A program made the translations under genes and the position numbers. A DNA stretch of 64,000 bases from Providencia rettgeri (lineage in GTDB: Bacteria > Pseudomonadota > Gammaproteobacteria > Enterobacterales > Enterobacteriaceae), in assembly GCF_013255915.1 (NCBI RefSeq), contig NZ_CP053896.1:3844001-3908000 (forward strand). The letters are read 5' to 3'. Below are positions 11,156 to 20,662 of this stretch, piece after piece (within the stretch, counting starts at the first letter, position 1; every line of letters starts with the position of its first letter). The notes under the pieces were generated by a model. It was not told where the DNA came from, did not search any database, and saw only the letters and a list, made by a program, of their open reading frames with translations.

Positions 11156-11443
11156 ATGGAATTTCAGATTACTGGACACAATATTGAAGTTACTCCTGCA
11201 TTGCGCGAGACTGTTGAGAAAAAACTCAAAAAATTGGAGCAATTATTTGATCGCATTAATGGTATCCAAGTTGTCTTGAAAGTTGAAAAAGTTCAGCAAA
11301 TTGCTGAAGCAACCGTGCAAGTTAATGGAGCGGATCTCCACGCATCAGCGGAAGAAAATGATATGTACGCTGCTATAGATATACTCGTAGACAAGCTGTC
11401 GCGCCAATTAACCAAACATAAAGAAAAACTGAGACAACATTAA
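11156..11443 (+). CDS. hpf: Ribosome hibernation promoting factor
   Basis: Small ribosome-binding protein of 95 residues (same as E. coli Hpf) that occupies the 30S mRNA/tRNA channel and promotes 100S dimers in stationary phase. The start MEFQITGHNIEVTPALRE and the DLHASAEENDMYAAIDILVDKL stretch are typical of the short HPF class. It lies 22 nt after rpoN and is followed by a strong terminator before ptsN. Confidence 0.96.
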   Translation: MEFQITGHNIEVTPALRETVEKKLKKLEQLFDRINGIQVVLKVEKVQQIAEATVQVNGADLHASAEENDMYAAIDILVDKLSRQLTKHKEKLRQH

Positions 11444-11483
11444 TGCATTGATGCGGCTTATTAATTAGCCGAATAATGTTTCA

Positions 11484-11514
11484 AACCAGATGGTGGGATA
11501 CACCATCTGGTTTT
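11484..11514 (+). terminator. Terminator between hpf and ptsN
   Basis: A perfect 10-bp stem CCAGATGGTG (11486-11495) / CACCATCTGG (11501-11510) with loop GGATA, followed by TTTTG. The stop falls inside the conserved cluster, so ptsN-rapZ-npr should have its own promoter or depend on read-through. Confidence 0.9.
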
Positions 11515-11536
11515 GTAGTCCTAAGTGAACAATAAA

Positions 11537-12004
11537 ATGAATAGTGATATAGAAATCCAGTTAAACGTTGTTTTATCATCAGCCTGTACACGTAATAATA
11601 TTGTGTGCACGAGTAAAAAAAGAGCTTTAGAAATTATTAGTGAGCTGGCTGCCGTTGAATTGGAATTACCTGAAAATACGGTATTTGAAGCGTTATTAAC
11701 CAGAGAAAAAGTTGGCACAACAGGTATTGGTGGTGGTATTGCCATTCCTCATGGAAAGCTGAATGAAGGTGAAAGTAGCCGTGCTGTCGGCGTCTTTTTA
11801 CATCTAGAGGAACCCATTGCTTTTGATGCAATTGATAATCAACCTGTTGACTTGCTTTTCGCCTTACTTGTGCCATCTGACCAATGTAAAACGCACCTGC
11901 ATACGTTGTCGCTTATCGCCAAAAAACTAGCCGATAAAACGCTCTGTAAACGCCTACGCAGTGCACAAAGTGATGAAGAGCTATACAGCATAATTACAGA
12001 GTAA
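11537..12004 (+). CDS. ptsN: PTS enzyme IIA-Ntr
   Basis: Phospho-acceptor of the nitrogen-related PTS (PtsP-Npr-PtsN), a regulator of K+ transport and nitrogen/carbon balance rather than of sugar uptake. I take the ATG at 11537 (MNSDIEIQL, 155 residues), which aligns with the E. coli start; a GTG at 11525 would add four residues. The phosphorylated His72 lies in AIPHGKL, and NQPVDLLFALLVP is the conserved EIIA-Ntr core. Confidence 0.94.
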   Translation: MNSDIEIQLNVVLSSACTRNNIVCTSKKRALEIISELAAVELELPENTVFEALLTREKVGTTGIGGGIAIPHGKLNEGESSRAVGVFLHLEEPIAFDAIDNQPVDLLFALLVPSDQCKTHLHTLSLIAKKLADKTLCKRLRSAQSDEELYSIITE

Positions 12005-12123
12005 GTGATAAATTATGTATCTTGCCATATGCAAATGATATTGTTATGGTTTCTAAATAATATTAATTGGCAAGTACTGCTTTTCAAGAAACTCATTATT
12101 AGGAAACAAAAGGGAGCAAGCTC

Positions 12124-12975
12124 ATGGTGCTGATGATAGTCAGCGGCCGTTCCGGTTCGGGGAAATCCGTTGCCTTACGTGCGCTGGAAGATATGGGTTT
12201 CTATTGCGTAGATAACCTACCGGTTGTATTACTACCGGAGTTAGCGAATTCACTGGCTGATCGTAACATTTCAGCAGCGGTTAGTATCGACGTGCGTAAT
12301 ATGCCCGATAATCCAGAGATTTTCGAAGAAGCGATTGATAAATTGCCTTCAACCTTCTCTCCTCAATTGTTGTTTCTAGATGCTGACCGCAACACGCTTA
12401 TTCGCCGTTACAGTGACACTCGTCGGTTGCACCCACTTTCAAGTAAAAATCTTTCACTTGAGAGCGCAATAGATGAAGAAAATGAGTTACTTGAGCCTTT
12501 ACGCTCTCGTGCTGATTTAGTCATCGATACTTCTGAAATGTCCGTTCATGAATTAGCTGAAATGCTAAGAACACGTTTGATGGGCAAGCGTGAGCGTGAA
12601 CTGACAATGGTGTTTGAATCCTTTGGTTTCAAACATGGTATTCCTATTGATGCCGATTATGTATTCGATGTACGGTTTTTACCCAACCCACACTGGGACC
12701 CGAAATTGCGCCCGATGACAGGCCTTGACCGGCCAGTCGCTGCATTCTTGGATAGGCATACTGAAGTCCATAACTTCATCTATCAAACTCGTAGCTATTT
12801 AGAATTATGGCTGCCGATGTTAGAAACCAATAACCGTAGCTACTTAACTGTTGCAATTGGCTGTACGGGAGGTAAACACCGTTCCGTGTATGTCGCAGAG
12901 CAACTTGCCGACTATTTCCGTTCCCGTGGTAAAAACGTGCAGTCACGCCACAGAACATTGGAAAAGCGCAAATAA
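12124..12975 (+). CDS. rapZ: RapZ, RNase adapter protein
   Basis: Adapter that binds the small RNA GlmZ and presents it to RNase E, thereby tuning glmS and amino-sugar supply for the cell wall. It has 283 residues (E. coli 284). It has P-loop SGRSGSGKS near residues 6-14, and the C-terminal domain carries [14 protein letters not shown] and a basic RNA-binding tail ending LEKRK. It is preceded by an AGGGAG ribosome site and lies 5 nt before npr. Confidence 0.97.
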   Translation: MVLMIVSGRSGSGKSVALRALEDMGFYCVDNLPVVLLPELANSLADRNISAAVSIDVRNMPDNPEIFEEAIDKLPSTFSPQLLFLDADRNTLIRRYSDTRRLHPLSSKNLSLESAIDEENELLEPLRSRADLVIDTSEMSVHELAEMLRTRLMGKRERELTMVFESFGFKHGIPIDADYVFDVRFLPNPHWDPKLRPMTGLDRPVAAFLDRHTEVHNFIYQTRSYLELWLPMLETNNRSYLTVAIGCTGGKHRSVYVAEQLADYFRSRGKNVQSRHRTLEKRK

Positions 12976-12980
12976 CAGCA

Positions 12981-13253
12981 ATGACAGTAAAAGCCACAAT
13001 AACGCTCAAAAATCGGCTTGGAATGCATGCAAGGCCTGCTATGTTACTCTATGATTTAGTTAAACAATTTAACTCAAGAGTTATTTTGCGTAATAATAAT
13101 CAAATTGAGGCTGAGGCCGATAGCGTTATTGCGATGTTGATGTTAGACTCAGAACAAGGCAGTAAGATTGATATCGAAGTTAGCGGCCCAGATGAAAACC
13201 AGGCCTTGTCCGCAATTATCAACCTATTCGAAAACAGGTTTGATGAAGAATAG
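12981..13253 (+). CDS. npr: Phosphocarrier protein NPr
   Basis: HPr-like phosphocarrier of the nitrogen PTS, 90 residues, passing phosphate from PtsP to PtsN. The phosphorylated His16 is in GMHARPAML; the SKIDIEVSGPDENQAL region completes the HPr fold. It is last in the rpoN-linked series, followed by two hairpin terminators before rnk. Confidence 0.95.
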   Translation: MTVKATITLKNRLGMHARPAMLLYDLVKQFNSRVILRNNNQIEAEADSVIAMLMLDSEQGSKIDIEVSGPDENQALSAIINLFENRFDEE

Positions 13254-13335
13254 CTGATATCGCTGATGAAAAGCAGCTGAGTTTCAAGCTAGCTACTGAT
13301 AATATCAATCAGTAGATTTTTATCTAGGCAGGCTT

Positions 13336-13364
13336 AGAGATCGTGATCATGATCTCTTTCCTTT
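13336..13364 (+). terminator. Terminator 1 after npr
   Basis: Stem AGAGATC (13336-13342) / GATCTCT (13351-13357) followed by a broken T-run TTCCTTT. It lies 83 nt after the npr stop. Confidence 0.65.
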
Positions 13365-13408
13365 AAAGCGTATAGCGCCTAATATTTTAAACAAACTTAT
13401 TTCTAGCG

Positions 13409-13439
13409 ACACCCCCTACCTTATGGGTGGGGGGTGTTT
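13409..13439 (+). terminator. GC-rich hairpin between npr and rnk
   Basis: ACACCCCCTACC faces GGGTGGGGGGTGT around a TTAT loop and is followed by TTTG. It is a second stop for npr transcripts or a structure in the rnk leader; the T-run is short. The rnk start is 29 nt downstream. Confidence 0.55.
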
Positions 13440-13467
13440 GCTTTGTATGTCTCTATTGGAGTGTGGT

Positions 13468-13878
13468 ATGACAAAGCCAACAATTATTATCAATGATTTA
13501 GATGCTGAACGTTTAGATGCACTGATGGAACAGCCGGCTTATGCGGGCACACCAGTTGCCGAAGCGCTCAATGATGAACTTGACCGTGCAGATATCTTAA
13601 GCCCACAAGAGATCCCTGCGGATGTGGTCACGATGAACAGTACCGTTCGCTTTTTGGATTTAATCAGCAACGAAGAACGCACACGCACCTTAGTTTACCC
13701 TGCGTCCCTGAAAGATAGTGCAGAGCAGCTGTCTGTTATGGCACCGATTGGGGCAGCCTTGTTGGGCTTGCATGTAAACGATGAAATCAGTTGGGAACTG
13801 CCAAACGGCGTTCAAACACGTGTTCGCGTACTGGAAATCGTTTATCAGCCAGAAGCGGCTGGTGAGTTCCACCGTTAA
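13468..13878 (+). CDS. rnk: Rnk, regulator of nucleoside diphosphate kinase / GreA-like protein
   Basis: RNA-polymerase-binding protein of the GreA/GreB superfamily, 136 residues as in E. coli. The start is the ATG at 13468 ([16 protein letters not shown]), with a GGAG site 7 nt upstream; the open frame extends 15 codons upstream into the hairpin and is not used. The C-terminal FKBP-like domain holds [25 protein letters not shown] and the ending YQPEAAGEF. Its place next to npr differs from E. coli K-12. A terminator follows. Confidence 0.95.
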   Translation: MTKPTIIINDLDAERLDALMEQPAYAGTPVAEALNDELDRADILSPQEIPADVVTMNSTVRFLDLISNEERTRTLVYPASLKDSAEQLSVMAPIGAALLGLHVNDEISWELPNGVQTRVRVLEIVYQPEAAGEFHR

Positions 13879-13958
13879 TAACGATAACGGCTGAATTAAG
13901 GAAGGCTTAGCGAAAAAAGTTTTATTTAAAAAACTCAGGTAAGTCCTCTGACATATTC

Positions 13959-13984
13959 AGGCACTCAATTGAGTGCCTTTTTTG
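13959..13984 (+). terminator. Terminator after rnk
   Basis: Perfect 8-bp stem AGGCACTC (13959-13966) / GAGTGCCT (13971-13978), loop AATT, followed by six T. pmbA ends 28 nt beyond on the other strand. Confidence 0.92.
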
Positions 13985-14011
13985 TTGCCTTTAAATGGGC
14001 AGAGTAGAAAC

Positions 14012-15352
14012 CTACTCCCCGGCAATACTCATTTCTGGGATCAGTACCGAACCACACTGAATATTACTGCGAGTTTCAATATCATCAGCGATAGTAACCA
14101 TATTCGCCCACATCTCTTTTAGGTTACCAGCAATGGTAATCTCACTCACAGGATACTGAATTTCACCGTTTTCGACCCAAAAACCTGAAGCCCCACGAGA
14201 GTAATCACCAGTGATACCACTAACCCCTTGTCCCATTAATTCAGTAACGACTAGCCCTGTTCCCATTTGTTTCAGCAATGCTTCGAATGAAAGCCCTTGC
14301 CCTGCAATACGCCAGTTATGGATGCCTCCAGCATGCCCAGTACTTTGTAAACCCAATTTTCTTGCAGAATAGCTGGTCATTAACCACGTTTGCAAAACGC
14401 CATTTTCGACAATATTGCGCTCACAAGTGCGTACGCCTTCGCTATCAAAAGGTGATGACGCCAACCCGCCCATTAAATGGGGTTGCTCATTGATAGTTAG
14501 CCAGCTTGGTAAAATTTGCTTTCCTAAGCTATCGAGTAAGAAAGAAGATTTACGGTAAATACTGCTGCCACTAATGGCACCCACTAAGTGACCAAATAGG
14601 CCTGTTGCCACTTCTGCAGCAAAAATAACAGGGGCTTTCATTGTCGGTAATTTACGTGGCGATAAACGAGACAAAGTACGACGAGCACACTCCTGCCCAA
14701 CCCACTCAGGCGACTGTAATGCCCCTAAGCTACGGCCAATCGTATAAGCGTAATCACGCTCCATTTCACCATTTTGCTCAGCAATCACACAACTTGACAT
14801 CGAATAGCGGCTTGAACAATAGCTTTGCAGCATGCCATGGGAGTTACCAAATACACGAACCCCGTAGTGCCCATTAAAGCTACCGCCTTCCGTATTCACA
14901 ATGCGGGAGTCTGCATTTAATGCTGACATTTCCGCAATCGACGCTAAGCGGATCGCCTCTTCAGGAGAAAGTTCGCTCGCTTGAAACAAATTGAGGTCTG
15001 GTGCTTCAAAAGCCAGCAAAGATTTGTCTGCCGGCCCTGCACACGGGTCTTCTGAGGTATAGTTAGCAATATCAATTGCCGCCTGAACAGTCCGTTCAAT
15101 AGCTTCAGGGCTTAAATCTGTTGAAGACGCACTGCCTTTACGTTGTTGATAATAAACAGTGATCCCTAGCGCTCCATCACTGTTAAACTCAACATTTTCG
15201 ACTTCCCCTTGGCGGGTACTCACACTAATCCCAGTGCTTTTGTTTACTGCGACTTCCGCAGCATCACAACGTGTTTTAGCAAATTCTAATGCGTGCGCGA
15301 CGGCTTCTTCGAGTTTTTTACGTTGTTCGGTGACTTGTTCAGTTACACTCAT
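14012..15352 (-). CDS. pmbA: PmbA (TldE), subunit of the TldD/E metalloprotease
   Basis: Partner of TldD in the heterodimeric Zn protease that matures microcin B17 and degrades the CcdA antitoxin. It has 446 residues (E. coli 450). Conserved blocks include [20 protein letters not shown], the [13 protein letters not shown] segment and the C-terminal [20 protein letters not shown]. TldE lacks the HEXXH site and none is seen here. It is divergent from darP as in E. coli; its partner tldD is 3 kb downstream on the same strand. Confidence 0.96.
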   Translation of the reverse strand: MSVTEQVTEQRKKLEEAVAHALEFAKTRCDAAEVAVNKSTGISVSTRQGEVENVEFNSDGALGITVYYQQRKGSASSTDLSPEAIERTVQAAIDIANYTSEDPCAGPADKSLLAFEAPDLNLFQASELSPEEAIRLASIAEMSALNADSRIVNTEGGSFNGHYGVRVFGNSHGMLQSYCSSRYSMSSCVIAEQNGEMERDYAYTIGRSLGALQSPEWVGQECARRTLSRLSPRKLPTMKAPVIFAAEVATGLFGHLVGAISGSSIYRKSSFLLDSLGKQILPSWLTINEQPHLMGGLASSPFDSEGVRTCERNIVENGVLQTWLMTSYSARKLGLQSTGHAGGIHNWRIAGQGLSFEALLKQMGTGLVVTELMGQGVSGITGDYSRGASGFWVENGEIQYPVSEITIAGNLKEMWANMVTIADDIETRSNIQCGSVLIPEMSIAGE

Positions 15353-15537
15353 GCTTTAGTCCAATCAATAATGTGGGGGAAACGTGATTTTCTGCCCTAA
15401 CAAGCAAATGCTAGGTAGTCATAGAGGGGTTTTCCCAGTTACAATATATAATAGATGAATGTTAACACTCACAACACAGTAAATCATATTAATTACGCGT
15501 AATTAAACCACTGTGTTCGGTAAAAAGGAAAATCGAT

Positions 15538-16083
15538 ATGGCCAAACAGCCTGATGACTGGCTGGATGATATCCCAGCGCCGCAAGACGAAGAAGACGAG
15601 GAAATCATTTGGGTCAGTAAAAGCGAAATTAAACGCGATGCTGAGATCCTCAAAAAGTTAGGGGCTGAGCTCGTTGATTTAAGTAAAAGTGAATTAGAAC
15701 GCATCCCGTTAGATACTCAATTACTTGAAGCCATTGAACTTGCCCAAAAAATCAAACGTGAAGGCCGTCGCCGCCAATTGCAATTGATTGGTAAGTTATT
15801 ACGTTCACGTGAGGTTGAGCCCATTACTGAGGCTCTGGACAAGCTTAAAAACCGCCACAACCAGCAAGTGGTAATTTTACATAAACTGGAAGACTTACGT
15901 ACCCGTTTATTAGATGGCGGTGATGAAGTCATTGAAGACGTGGTTGCCCTGTTCCCACAAACAGACAGGCAACAACTGCGTGCATTAGTCCGTAATGCAA
16001 AAAAAGAGCGTGAAGGCAACAAACCGCCAAAAGCTTATCGCCAAATCTTTCAATATTTGAAAGATCTCTCTGAAATGGCTTAA
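15538..16083 (+). CDS. darP: DarP (YjgA), dual-action ribosomal maturation protein
   Basis: Assembly factor that binds late 50S precursors and helps form the peptidyl-transferase centre. It has 181 residues (E. coli 183). The acidic N-terminus ([18 protein letters not shown]) precedes an all-helical UPF0307 domain with the [19 protein letters not shown] block and the [13 protein letters not shown] block. It is divergent from pmbA and followed by a terminator. Confidence 0.95.
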   Translation: MAKQPDDWLDDIPAPQDEEDEEIIWVSKSEIKRDAEILKKLGAELVDLSKSELERIPLDTQLLEAIELAQKIKREGRRRQLQLIGKLLRSREVEPITEALDKLKNRHNQQVVILHKLEDLRTRLLDGGDEVIEDVVALFPQTDRQQLRALVRNAKKEREGNKPPKAYRQIFQYLKDLSEMA

Positions 16084-16089
16084 TGAATT

Positions 16090-16122
16090 ATCCCCTATGC
16101 TACGGCTAGGGGATTTTTTTTT
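16090..16122 (+). terminator. Terminator after darP
   Basis: Stem ATCCCCTA (16090-16097) / TAGGGGAT (16107-16114), loop TGCTACGGC, followed by a run of nine T. Confidence 0.93.
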
Positions 16123-16256
16123 GTAAATTAAGCAATAATCTGAAAAAGCCAGAAGCGTGTTGATAGCGCTGCCGAAACAACCTATCATGCCATTGTTAGA
16201 CATACTCTGACCCGTATTATCGCGGCTGCTGAACCCCGATAAATAATGAGGAAGAT

Positions 16257-16490
16257 ATGGATAATACCCGAAATAGAGCATGGCGCAGAGCCAAAGCTCG
16301 AATCAATAAATCCCGTGATCAACTAAATTCACGACTAGTTGACTGCTATACACCTGAAAAAAACTGGAAACAGATGTACGGTCGAAGCGAAAAAATGATC
16401 CGTGCAGCCCAATTAGGTATGGCATACCCGCAAGTAAGTAATATACAGCTTGCCCGTATTAGCCTTGAAGAGATACACAACAACTCGTGA
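16257..16490 (+). CDS. Small basic protein of unknown function, coupled to a phosphatase-like gene
   Basis: A 77-residue protein I do not recognise. It is soluble and basic at the N-terminus (RAWRRAKARINKSRDQL), has no signal peptide or membrane segment, and has a central WKQMYGRSEKMIRAAQL stretch that looks helical. A good ribosome site (GAGGAAG, about 7 nt upstream) supports translation. Its stop overlaps the GTG start of the next gene by 4 nt, so the two are probably translated as a pair. It could be an adaptor or substrate for the phosphatase; this is inference only. Confidence 0.7.
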   Translation: MDNTRNRAWRRAKARINKSRDQLNSRLVDCYTPEKNWKQMYGRSEKMIRAAQLGMAYPQVSNIQLARISLEEIHNNS

Positions 16491-16816
16491 ATATTTTATT
16501 CATTTGCAGTAAAAACCAATGGCGTAGTCCAACCGCTGAACAGATCTGGCGCAACCATGAAAGTTGGGTCACCCGTTCAGCGGGAACGAGCCGCAATGCG
16601 AAGCGCCCTGTTAATGCGGATTTAATCCGCTGGGCAGATGTAATTTTTGTGATGGAGCAAAAACATAAAAACCGCTTAAAAGCAGATTTCCCCCGCCTTT
16701 TGGAATACAAACCGCTTCATGTTCTGGATATTCCTGATGATTACCCATATATGGACCCAGAGTTGATTGAAATACTCAAAACCAGTGTGCCTAGTATTCT
16801 TACCAACCATAACTAG
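16487..16816 (+). CDS. Short low-molecular-weight protein tyrosine phosphatase-like protein
   Basis: A 109-residue protein with the N-terminal phosphatase loop CSKNQWRS, i.e. C-X5-R-S (Cys7, Arg13, Ser14), preceded by the family's hydrophobic MNILFI strand. The late DIPDDYPYMD could supply the general-acid Asp. Typical LMW-PTPs have about 140-160 residues, so this is a reduced form; some relatives of this size are only annotated as phosphatase family proteins. The start is a GTG inside the previous gene's end. The stop lies in CTAG, a palindrome that also provides the stop codon of the convergent hydrolase. Confidence 0.8.
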   Translation: MNILFICSKNQWRSPTAEQIWRNHESWVTRSAGTSRNAKRPVNADLIRWADVIFVMEQKHKNRLKADFPRLLEYKPLHVLDIPDDYPYMDPELIEILKTSVPSILTNHN

Positions 16817-17400
16817 CTAAAATGCGTTTTGATCGTATCAAGTAGTGTTTTGAACTCAGTATAGCCTTCTCTATCAAGGAAATGCCCAGCAGATTCCTCA
16901 ATAATAACCTGTGTTTTTAAGGCCTCTGCCAATGCTTTCGAAGACCCCGGCGACACAATTTCATCATTGGTTGATATAATCGATATTCGATTATTTGCCA
17001 CTTTTATGAGTTCGTCATAATTCAATGGTTCAACGGTGTGAGGCTGTAATTCAGGCAATGTAGGCTGTTCTTCGTCAAACCCTGATACCAATACATAACC
17101 TGCCACCGATTGCCCTGCATGTTGAAGAAACCGCAATGCAGTAACGCAACCTAAGCTATGGCCAATCAAAACCGTATTTTCATCAATATCAAAAGGTAAA
17201 TGCTGTAAGCGCTGCTGCCACCTTTCAGGGTTGGGGGCTAAAGAGTCAGGCATGGTGGGGACGTTAACAAAAGCGCCTAAGGCTTCAAGCTCTGATTTCA
17301 ACCATGGAAACCAATTTTTTTCAGGGGATGCCGTGTAACCATGAACAATAAGAAATTTTTTTTCTTTTAGTGGAAATGCAGTGCAAGTAACGTTATTCAT
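16813..17400 (-). CDS. RBBP9/YdeN-family serine alpha/beta hydrolase
   Basis: A 195-residue cytoplasmic hydrolase. It has nucleophile elbow GHSLG (Ser82), acid Asp146 in STNDEIV, and His173 in SAGHFLD, so the triad is complete. The start LIVHGYTASPEKNWFPWL is typical of the small RBBP9/YdeN group. The substrate is unknown. It converges on the phosphatase-like gene with a 4-nt overlap. The next minus-strand gene upstream is the barstar homologue, 60 nt away. Confidence 0.88.
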   Translation of the reverse strand: MNNVTCTAFPLKEKKFLIVHGYTASPEKNWFPWLKSELEALGAFVNVPTMPDSLAPNPERWQQRLQHLPFDIDENTVLIGHSLGCVTALRFLQHAGQSVAGYVLVSGFDEEQPTLPELQPHTVEPLNYDELIKVANNRISIISTNDEIVSPGSSKALAEALKTQVIIEESAGHFLDREGYTEFKTLLDTIKTHFS

Positions 17401-17460
17401 CCTAAAGACCCCTATCAGCTCAGTTATCTTATTTAGACTTTACCATGAGTGATAGGAATA

Positions 17461-17748
17461 TTAGTTAGAGCTTTTTGTTATATCTAAAGCAAAAATAAAC
17501 TCTTCTTCCCACATGTCTTGTGCGTCATTCATCACATCAATAACATCTGCGAATTTTATACGCTGTTCCGCGCTCATATGTGAAAACGTGATGGTTACAG
17601 GTAACTCAATGCCTGCGGAAACCATATCCCACAAAGCATCAAGATTATGACCAAACCAATCAGGAAGGGAAAATTGTTGAGCAAATTGGTCATAAAAATC
17701 ATTCAATGAGTTTATTTGCCTAAAATCAAAGCTTACCTGTTTGCTCAT
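17461..17748 (-). CDS. Barstar-family ribonuclease inhibitor
   Basis: A 95-residue cytoplasmic protein of the barstar family (E. coli YhcO group). The segment LPDWFGHNLDALWD matches the barstar inhibitory helix and loop, with Asp37 and Asp41 in the places of barstar Asp35 and Asp39 that plug the RNase active site. I use the ATG at 17748 (MSKQVSFDF), which lies 14 nt after the RNase stop; an upstream in-frame start would overlap the RNase gene. Gene order RNase then inhibitor implies one immunity-coupled transcription unit. Confidence 0.93.
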   Translation of the reverse strand: MSKQVSFDFRQINSLNDFYDQFAQQFSLPDWFGHNLDALWDMVSAGIELPVTITFSHMSAEQRIKFADVIDVMNDAQDMWEEEFIFALDITKSSN

Positions 17749-17761
17749 CAAGGTATTTCCT

Positions 17762-18250
17762 TTAGTTGACTTGTGTAAAGCTCTTATAATGGTCATGAGT
17801 CACAAAAATCATCCCATCTGATGAGTATAGCAAACGGTCCGCCCCGCGATGACCACAGCGATAATTAATGTCTGCTTCAAACCATTGGCGTCCTTGTGCA
17901 ATGGGTAAACTTTTCTCACGGTTAGAAAAACGGTCGCCGCCAATCGCTCTTCCAGGTAACACATCGCAAAGGTTACCTTTTTTCGCATCCCATCCGGCTT
18001 CACGGGCTTGTTTTTTCGTCATATAGAAAGCGGGAAGTTTTTGATATTTTTCCATAAAACTAACCACGTTATCTTGTGCAGTTAGCTTATCAATCGGTTG
18101 TGGTGTTTCTTTTGGCGTTATCGCTTCACGAGAAGGTGGATTGCTTTGATTAACGGATGGTTCAGATGGTGTTTTATCTCCACCATTAAAATAAAGGCTA
18201 ATCACAATCAAAATAGCCATCAATACGACGGGTAAAAAACGTTTATTCAT
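17762..18250 (-). CDS. Barnase-family guanyl-specific ribonuclease
   Basis: A 162-residue protein with an N-terminal hydrophobic stretch (about residues 5-21) that could be a signal peptide or membrane anchor. A Pro/Ser-rich linker (about 27-55) and a barnase domain follow. All catalytic positions are recognisable: Glu125 in EADINY (barnase Glu73), Arg135 and Arg139 in HRGADRLLYSSD (Arg83 and Arg87), and His154 in DHYKSFT (His102). GRAIGGDRFSNRE matches the substrate loop. The enzyme should cleave RNA after G and be held in check by the adjacent barstar homologue. Confidence 0.93.
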   Translation of the reverse strand: MNKRFLPVVLMAILIVISLYFNGGDKTPSEPSVNQSNPPSREAITPKETPQPIDKLTAQDNVVSFMEKYQKLPAFYMTKKQAREAGWDAKKGNLCDVLPGRAIGGDRFSNREKSLPIAQGRQWFEADINYRCGHRGADRLLYSSDGMIFVTHDHYKSFTQVN

Positions 18251-18359
18251 AACACCTCAGTTGTTTTGTGCTTTGCAGGCACACAATCGCCCCAGTCACA
18301 ACATCGACAAGAAGTTGTTACAAGGGCGAGCAGAGCCTAGTTTATATCGCCATGAACGA

Positions 18360-19805
18360 TTATGCGGTACCGCCAACGGTCAGTTTGTCCAGTTTTAATG
18401 TAGGTTGGCCTACACCAACAGGGACACTTTGGCCTTCTTTGCCACAAACACCAACGCCTTTATCTAGCGCTAAGTCATTACCAACCATTGAAATCTGCTG
18501 CATAGCTTCAACACCCGAGCCAATTAACGTCGCTCCCTTCACAGGAGAAGTAATCTTACCTTTTTCAATCAGGTAAGCTTCTGATGTTGAAAATACAAAT
18601 TTACCTGAGGTGATATCTACCTGACCACCACCAAAGTTTGGTGCATAAATGCCTTTATCCACACTCGCAATAATTTCTTCTGGCGTTGATGCACCTGCTA
18701 ACATGTAGGTATTGGTCATACGCGGCATAGGTAAGTGCGCATAAGATTCACGACGTGCATTACCTGTTGGAGCAACTCCCATCAGGCGTGCATTCAGTTT
18801 ATCTTGAATATAATTACGTAAAATACCATTTTCTATTAGGACGTTATACTGCCCAGGTACCCCTTCGTCATCAATGGCGAGAGAGCCTCGACGGCCCGCT
18901 ATCGTGCCATCATCCACCACAGTGCACAGTGGTGATGCCACTTGTTCGCCTATTTGACCTGAAAAAACAGAGGTGCCGCGACGGTTAAAGTCACCTTCTA
19001 AACCATGGCCTACCGCTTCATGCAATAGAACCCCTGGCCAACCAGCACCCAGCACAACCGGCATCATTCCAGCAGGCGCAGCGATCGCTGACAAATTCAC
19101 CAGCGCCATACGCACCGCTTCGCGTGCATATTGTTCAGCAACCACTTGCCCTTGGTGAATTTCCAAGAAATATTCGTAACCATAACGGCCACCACCGCCA
19201 CTTGCACCGCATTCGCGCTTACCGTCATGTTCCACCAGCACGCTGACTGACAAACGCACTAACGGACGAACATCTGCCGCCAAAGTGCCATCTGTTGCGG
19301 CAACTAGCACTTGTTCATAAACACCCGTTAAACTGGCATTGACTTCGATAACACGTGGGTCTTCTGCGCGTGCAACTTGGTCAACACGGTGCAGCAAATC
19401 AATTTTTTGTTCCCGCGATAAGCTTTGCAGTGGATCTGCTGCTGAATACAGTTTTTTATATTCAACATTAGTTAAAATTTGTGATTTACCAGAGCCTTGC
19501 TCATTCACAATACTGCGTGCTGCGGTCGCACTTTGTGTCAGCGCATGTAGCGAAATTTGGTCTGCGTAAGCAAAACCGGTTTTTTCACCACTGACTGCTC
19601 TCACACCAACACCTTGGTCGATATTGTAAGAGCCATCTTTGATGATCCTATCTTCAAGCACCCATGATTCATGGAAGCTCGATTGAAAGAACAGATCCGC
19701 ATAATCCAGATGGCGCTCAGATAACAAACCTAAAATGTCATACAGATTTTCTTGCCCAAGGCGGTTGGCGGCCAGCAAATGTTCGCTGACAGAAACTAAA
19801 CTCAT
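18360..19805 (-). CDS. tldD: TldD, catalytic subunit of the TldD/E metalloprotease
   Basis: Zn-dependent protease subunit of 481 residues, same as E. coli. The metal site [11 protein letters not shown] (HEXXH near residue 262) is intact. Together with PmbA/TldE it processes microcin precursors and unfolded small peptides such as CcdA. It follows the nitrilase gene by 5 nt at the end of the mreB-to-tldD minus-strand series. The barnase pair downstream separates it from its partner pmbA. Confidence 0.97.
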   Translation of the reverse strand: MSLVSVSEHLLAANRLGQENLYDILGLLSERHLDYADLFFQSSFHESWVLEDRIIKDGSYNIDQGVGVRAVSGEKTGFAYADQISLHALTQSATAARSIVNEQGSGKSQILTNVEYKKLYSAADPLQSLSREQKIDLLHRVDQVARAEDPRVIEVNASLTGVYEQVLVAATDGTLAADVRPLVRLSVSVLVEHDGKRECGASGGGGRYGYEYFLEIHQGQVVAEQYAREAVRMALVNLSAIAAPAGMMPVVLGAGWPGVLLHEAVGHGLEGDFNRRGTSVFSGQIGEQVASPLCTVVDDGTIAGRRGSLAIDDEGVPGQYNVLIENGILRNYIQDKLNARLMGVAPTGNARRESYAHLPMPRMTNTYMLAGASTPEEIIASVDKGIYAPNFGGGQVDITSGKFVFSTSEAYLIEKGKITSPVKGATLIGSGVEAMQQISMVGNDLALDKGVGVCGKEGQSVPVGVGQPTLKLDKLTVGGTA

Positions 19806-19810
19806 ATTCG

Positions 19811-20662
19811 TTACTCTTTGGTTTCTTTTTTAATCAAGGATGTCAATTGCGGTCTAAAGCGGTTATGTTTCACCACTTTGATTTGCTCTCGCATGACACT
19901 CAAGCTGTCCGTTTTAATATTCAGTACCGTAGACGCGACTGCATCTACGTTCTTTTTCATCACTTTACCCCACCCATCAACCGCAAGGCTGTGCCCCCAT
20001 GTGCGACGTGTGCCGTGCACACCGACTTGAGCAGGCGCTAAAATATAGCATTGGTTTTCTATCGCACGGGCACGTAATAACGGCTCCCAATGTGCTTGCC
20101 CGGTGTAACGAGTAAATGCCGCTGGTACAGAGATAATTTCTGCGCCTTGTTCACGTAATGCTTGGAATAAACCAGGAAAACGTAAATCATAGCAAATTGT
20201 CATGCCAAGACGACCAACGGGTGTATCAACGACAGTGATATGTTCACCGCGTTGATAAATCACAGACTCGTTATAAGTACCTTGCTCGTCTTCGATATTG
20301 ACATCAAACATATGAATTTTATCGTAGCGAGCTTTAATATTTCCTTCAGAATCAAATAATAAGCTACTACTCGTAATACGTTCAGGATCTTCACGGCTAA
20401 TCATTGGCATTGAGCCAATTAAAATCCAAACATGATAACGTTTGGCCATTTCGCTGATCGCACTTTGCAAAGGGCCTTTTCCTTGCTCTTCCGCTTGTTT
20501 ACGATAAGTCGCCGCATCCGCAAATAACAATGCATTTTCAGGGGTCAGTACTAATTCAACAGTCTCTGGTAACTGTTTGATCTGTTGTTCGATTTGCGCC
20601 AAATTGTGTTTAGTATTATTTCCGCTACATAACTGCAAAAGTGCAACGTTGCCATTTTTCAT
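19811..20662 (-). CDS. Nitrilase-superfamily amidohydrolase, probable deaminated glutathione amidase
   Basis: A 283-residue carbon-nitrogen hydrolase with the full Glu-Lys-Cys triad: Glu42 (LTPENALL), Lys115 (RYDKIHMFD) and Cys157 ([12 protein letters not shown]). These signatures match the Nit1/YbeM group, which clears deaminated glutathione formed by transaminase side reactions. The start codon overlaps the yhdP stop by one base. A nitrilase between yhdP and tldD is common in related enterobacteria but absent at this place in E. coli. The family call is firm; the exact substrate is inferred. Confidence 0.88.
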   Translation of the reverse strand: MKNGNVALLQLCSGNNTKHNLAQIEQQIKQLPETVELVLTPENALLFADAATYRKQAEEQGKGPLQSAISEMAKRYHVWILIGSMPMISREDPERITSSSLLFDSEGNIKARYDKIHMFDVNIEDEQGTYNESVIYQRGEHITVVDTPVGRLGMTICYDLRFPGLFQALREQGAEIISVPAAFTRYTGQAHWEPLLRARAIENQCYILAPAQVGVHGTRRTWGHSLAVDGWGKVMKKNVDAVASTVLNIKTDSLSVMREQIKVVKHNRFRPQLTSLIKKETKE

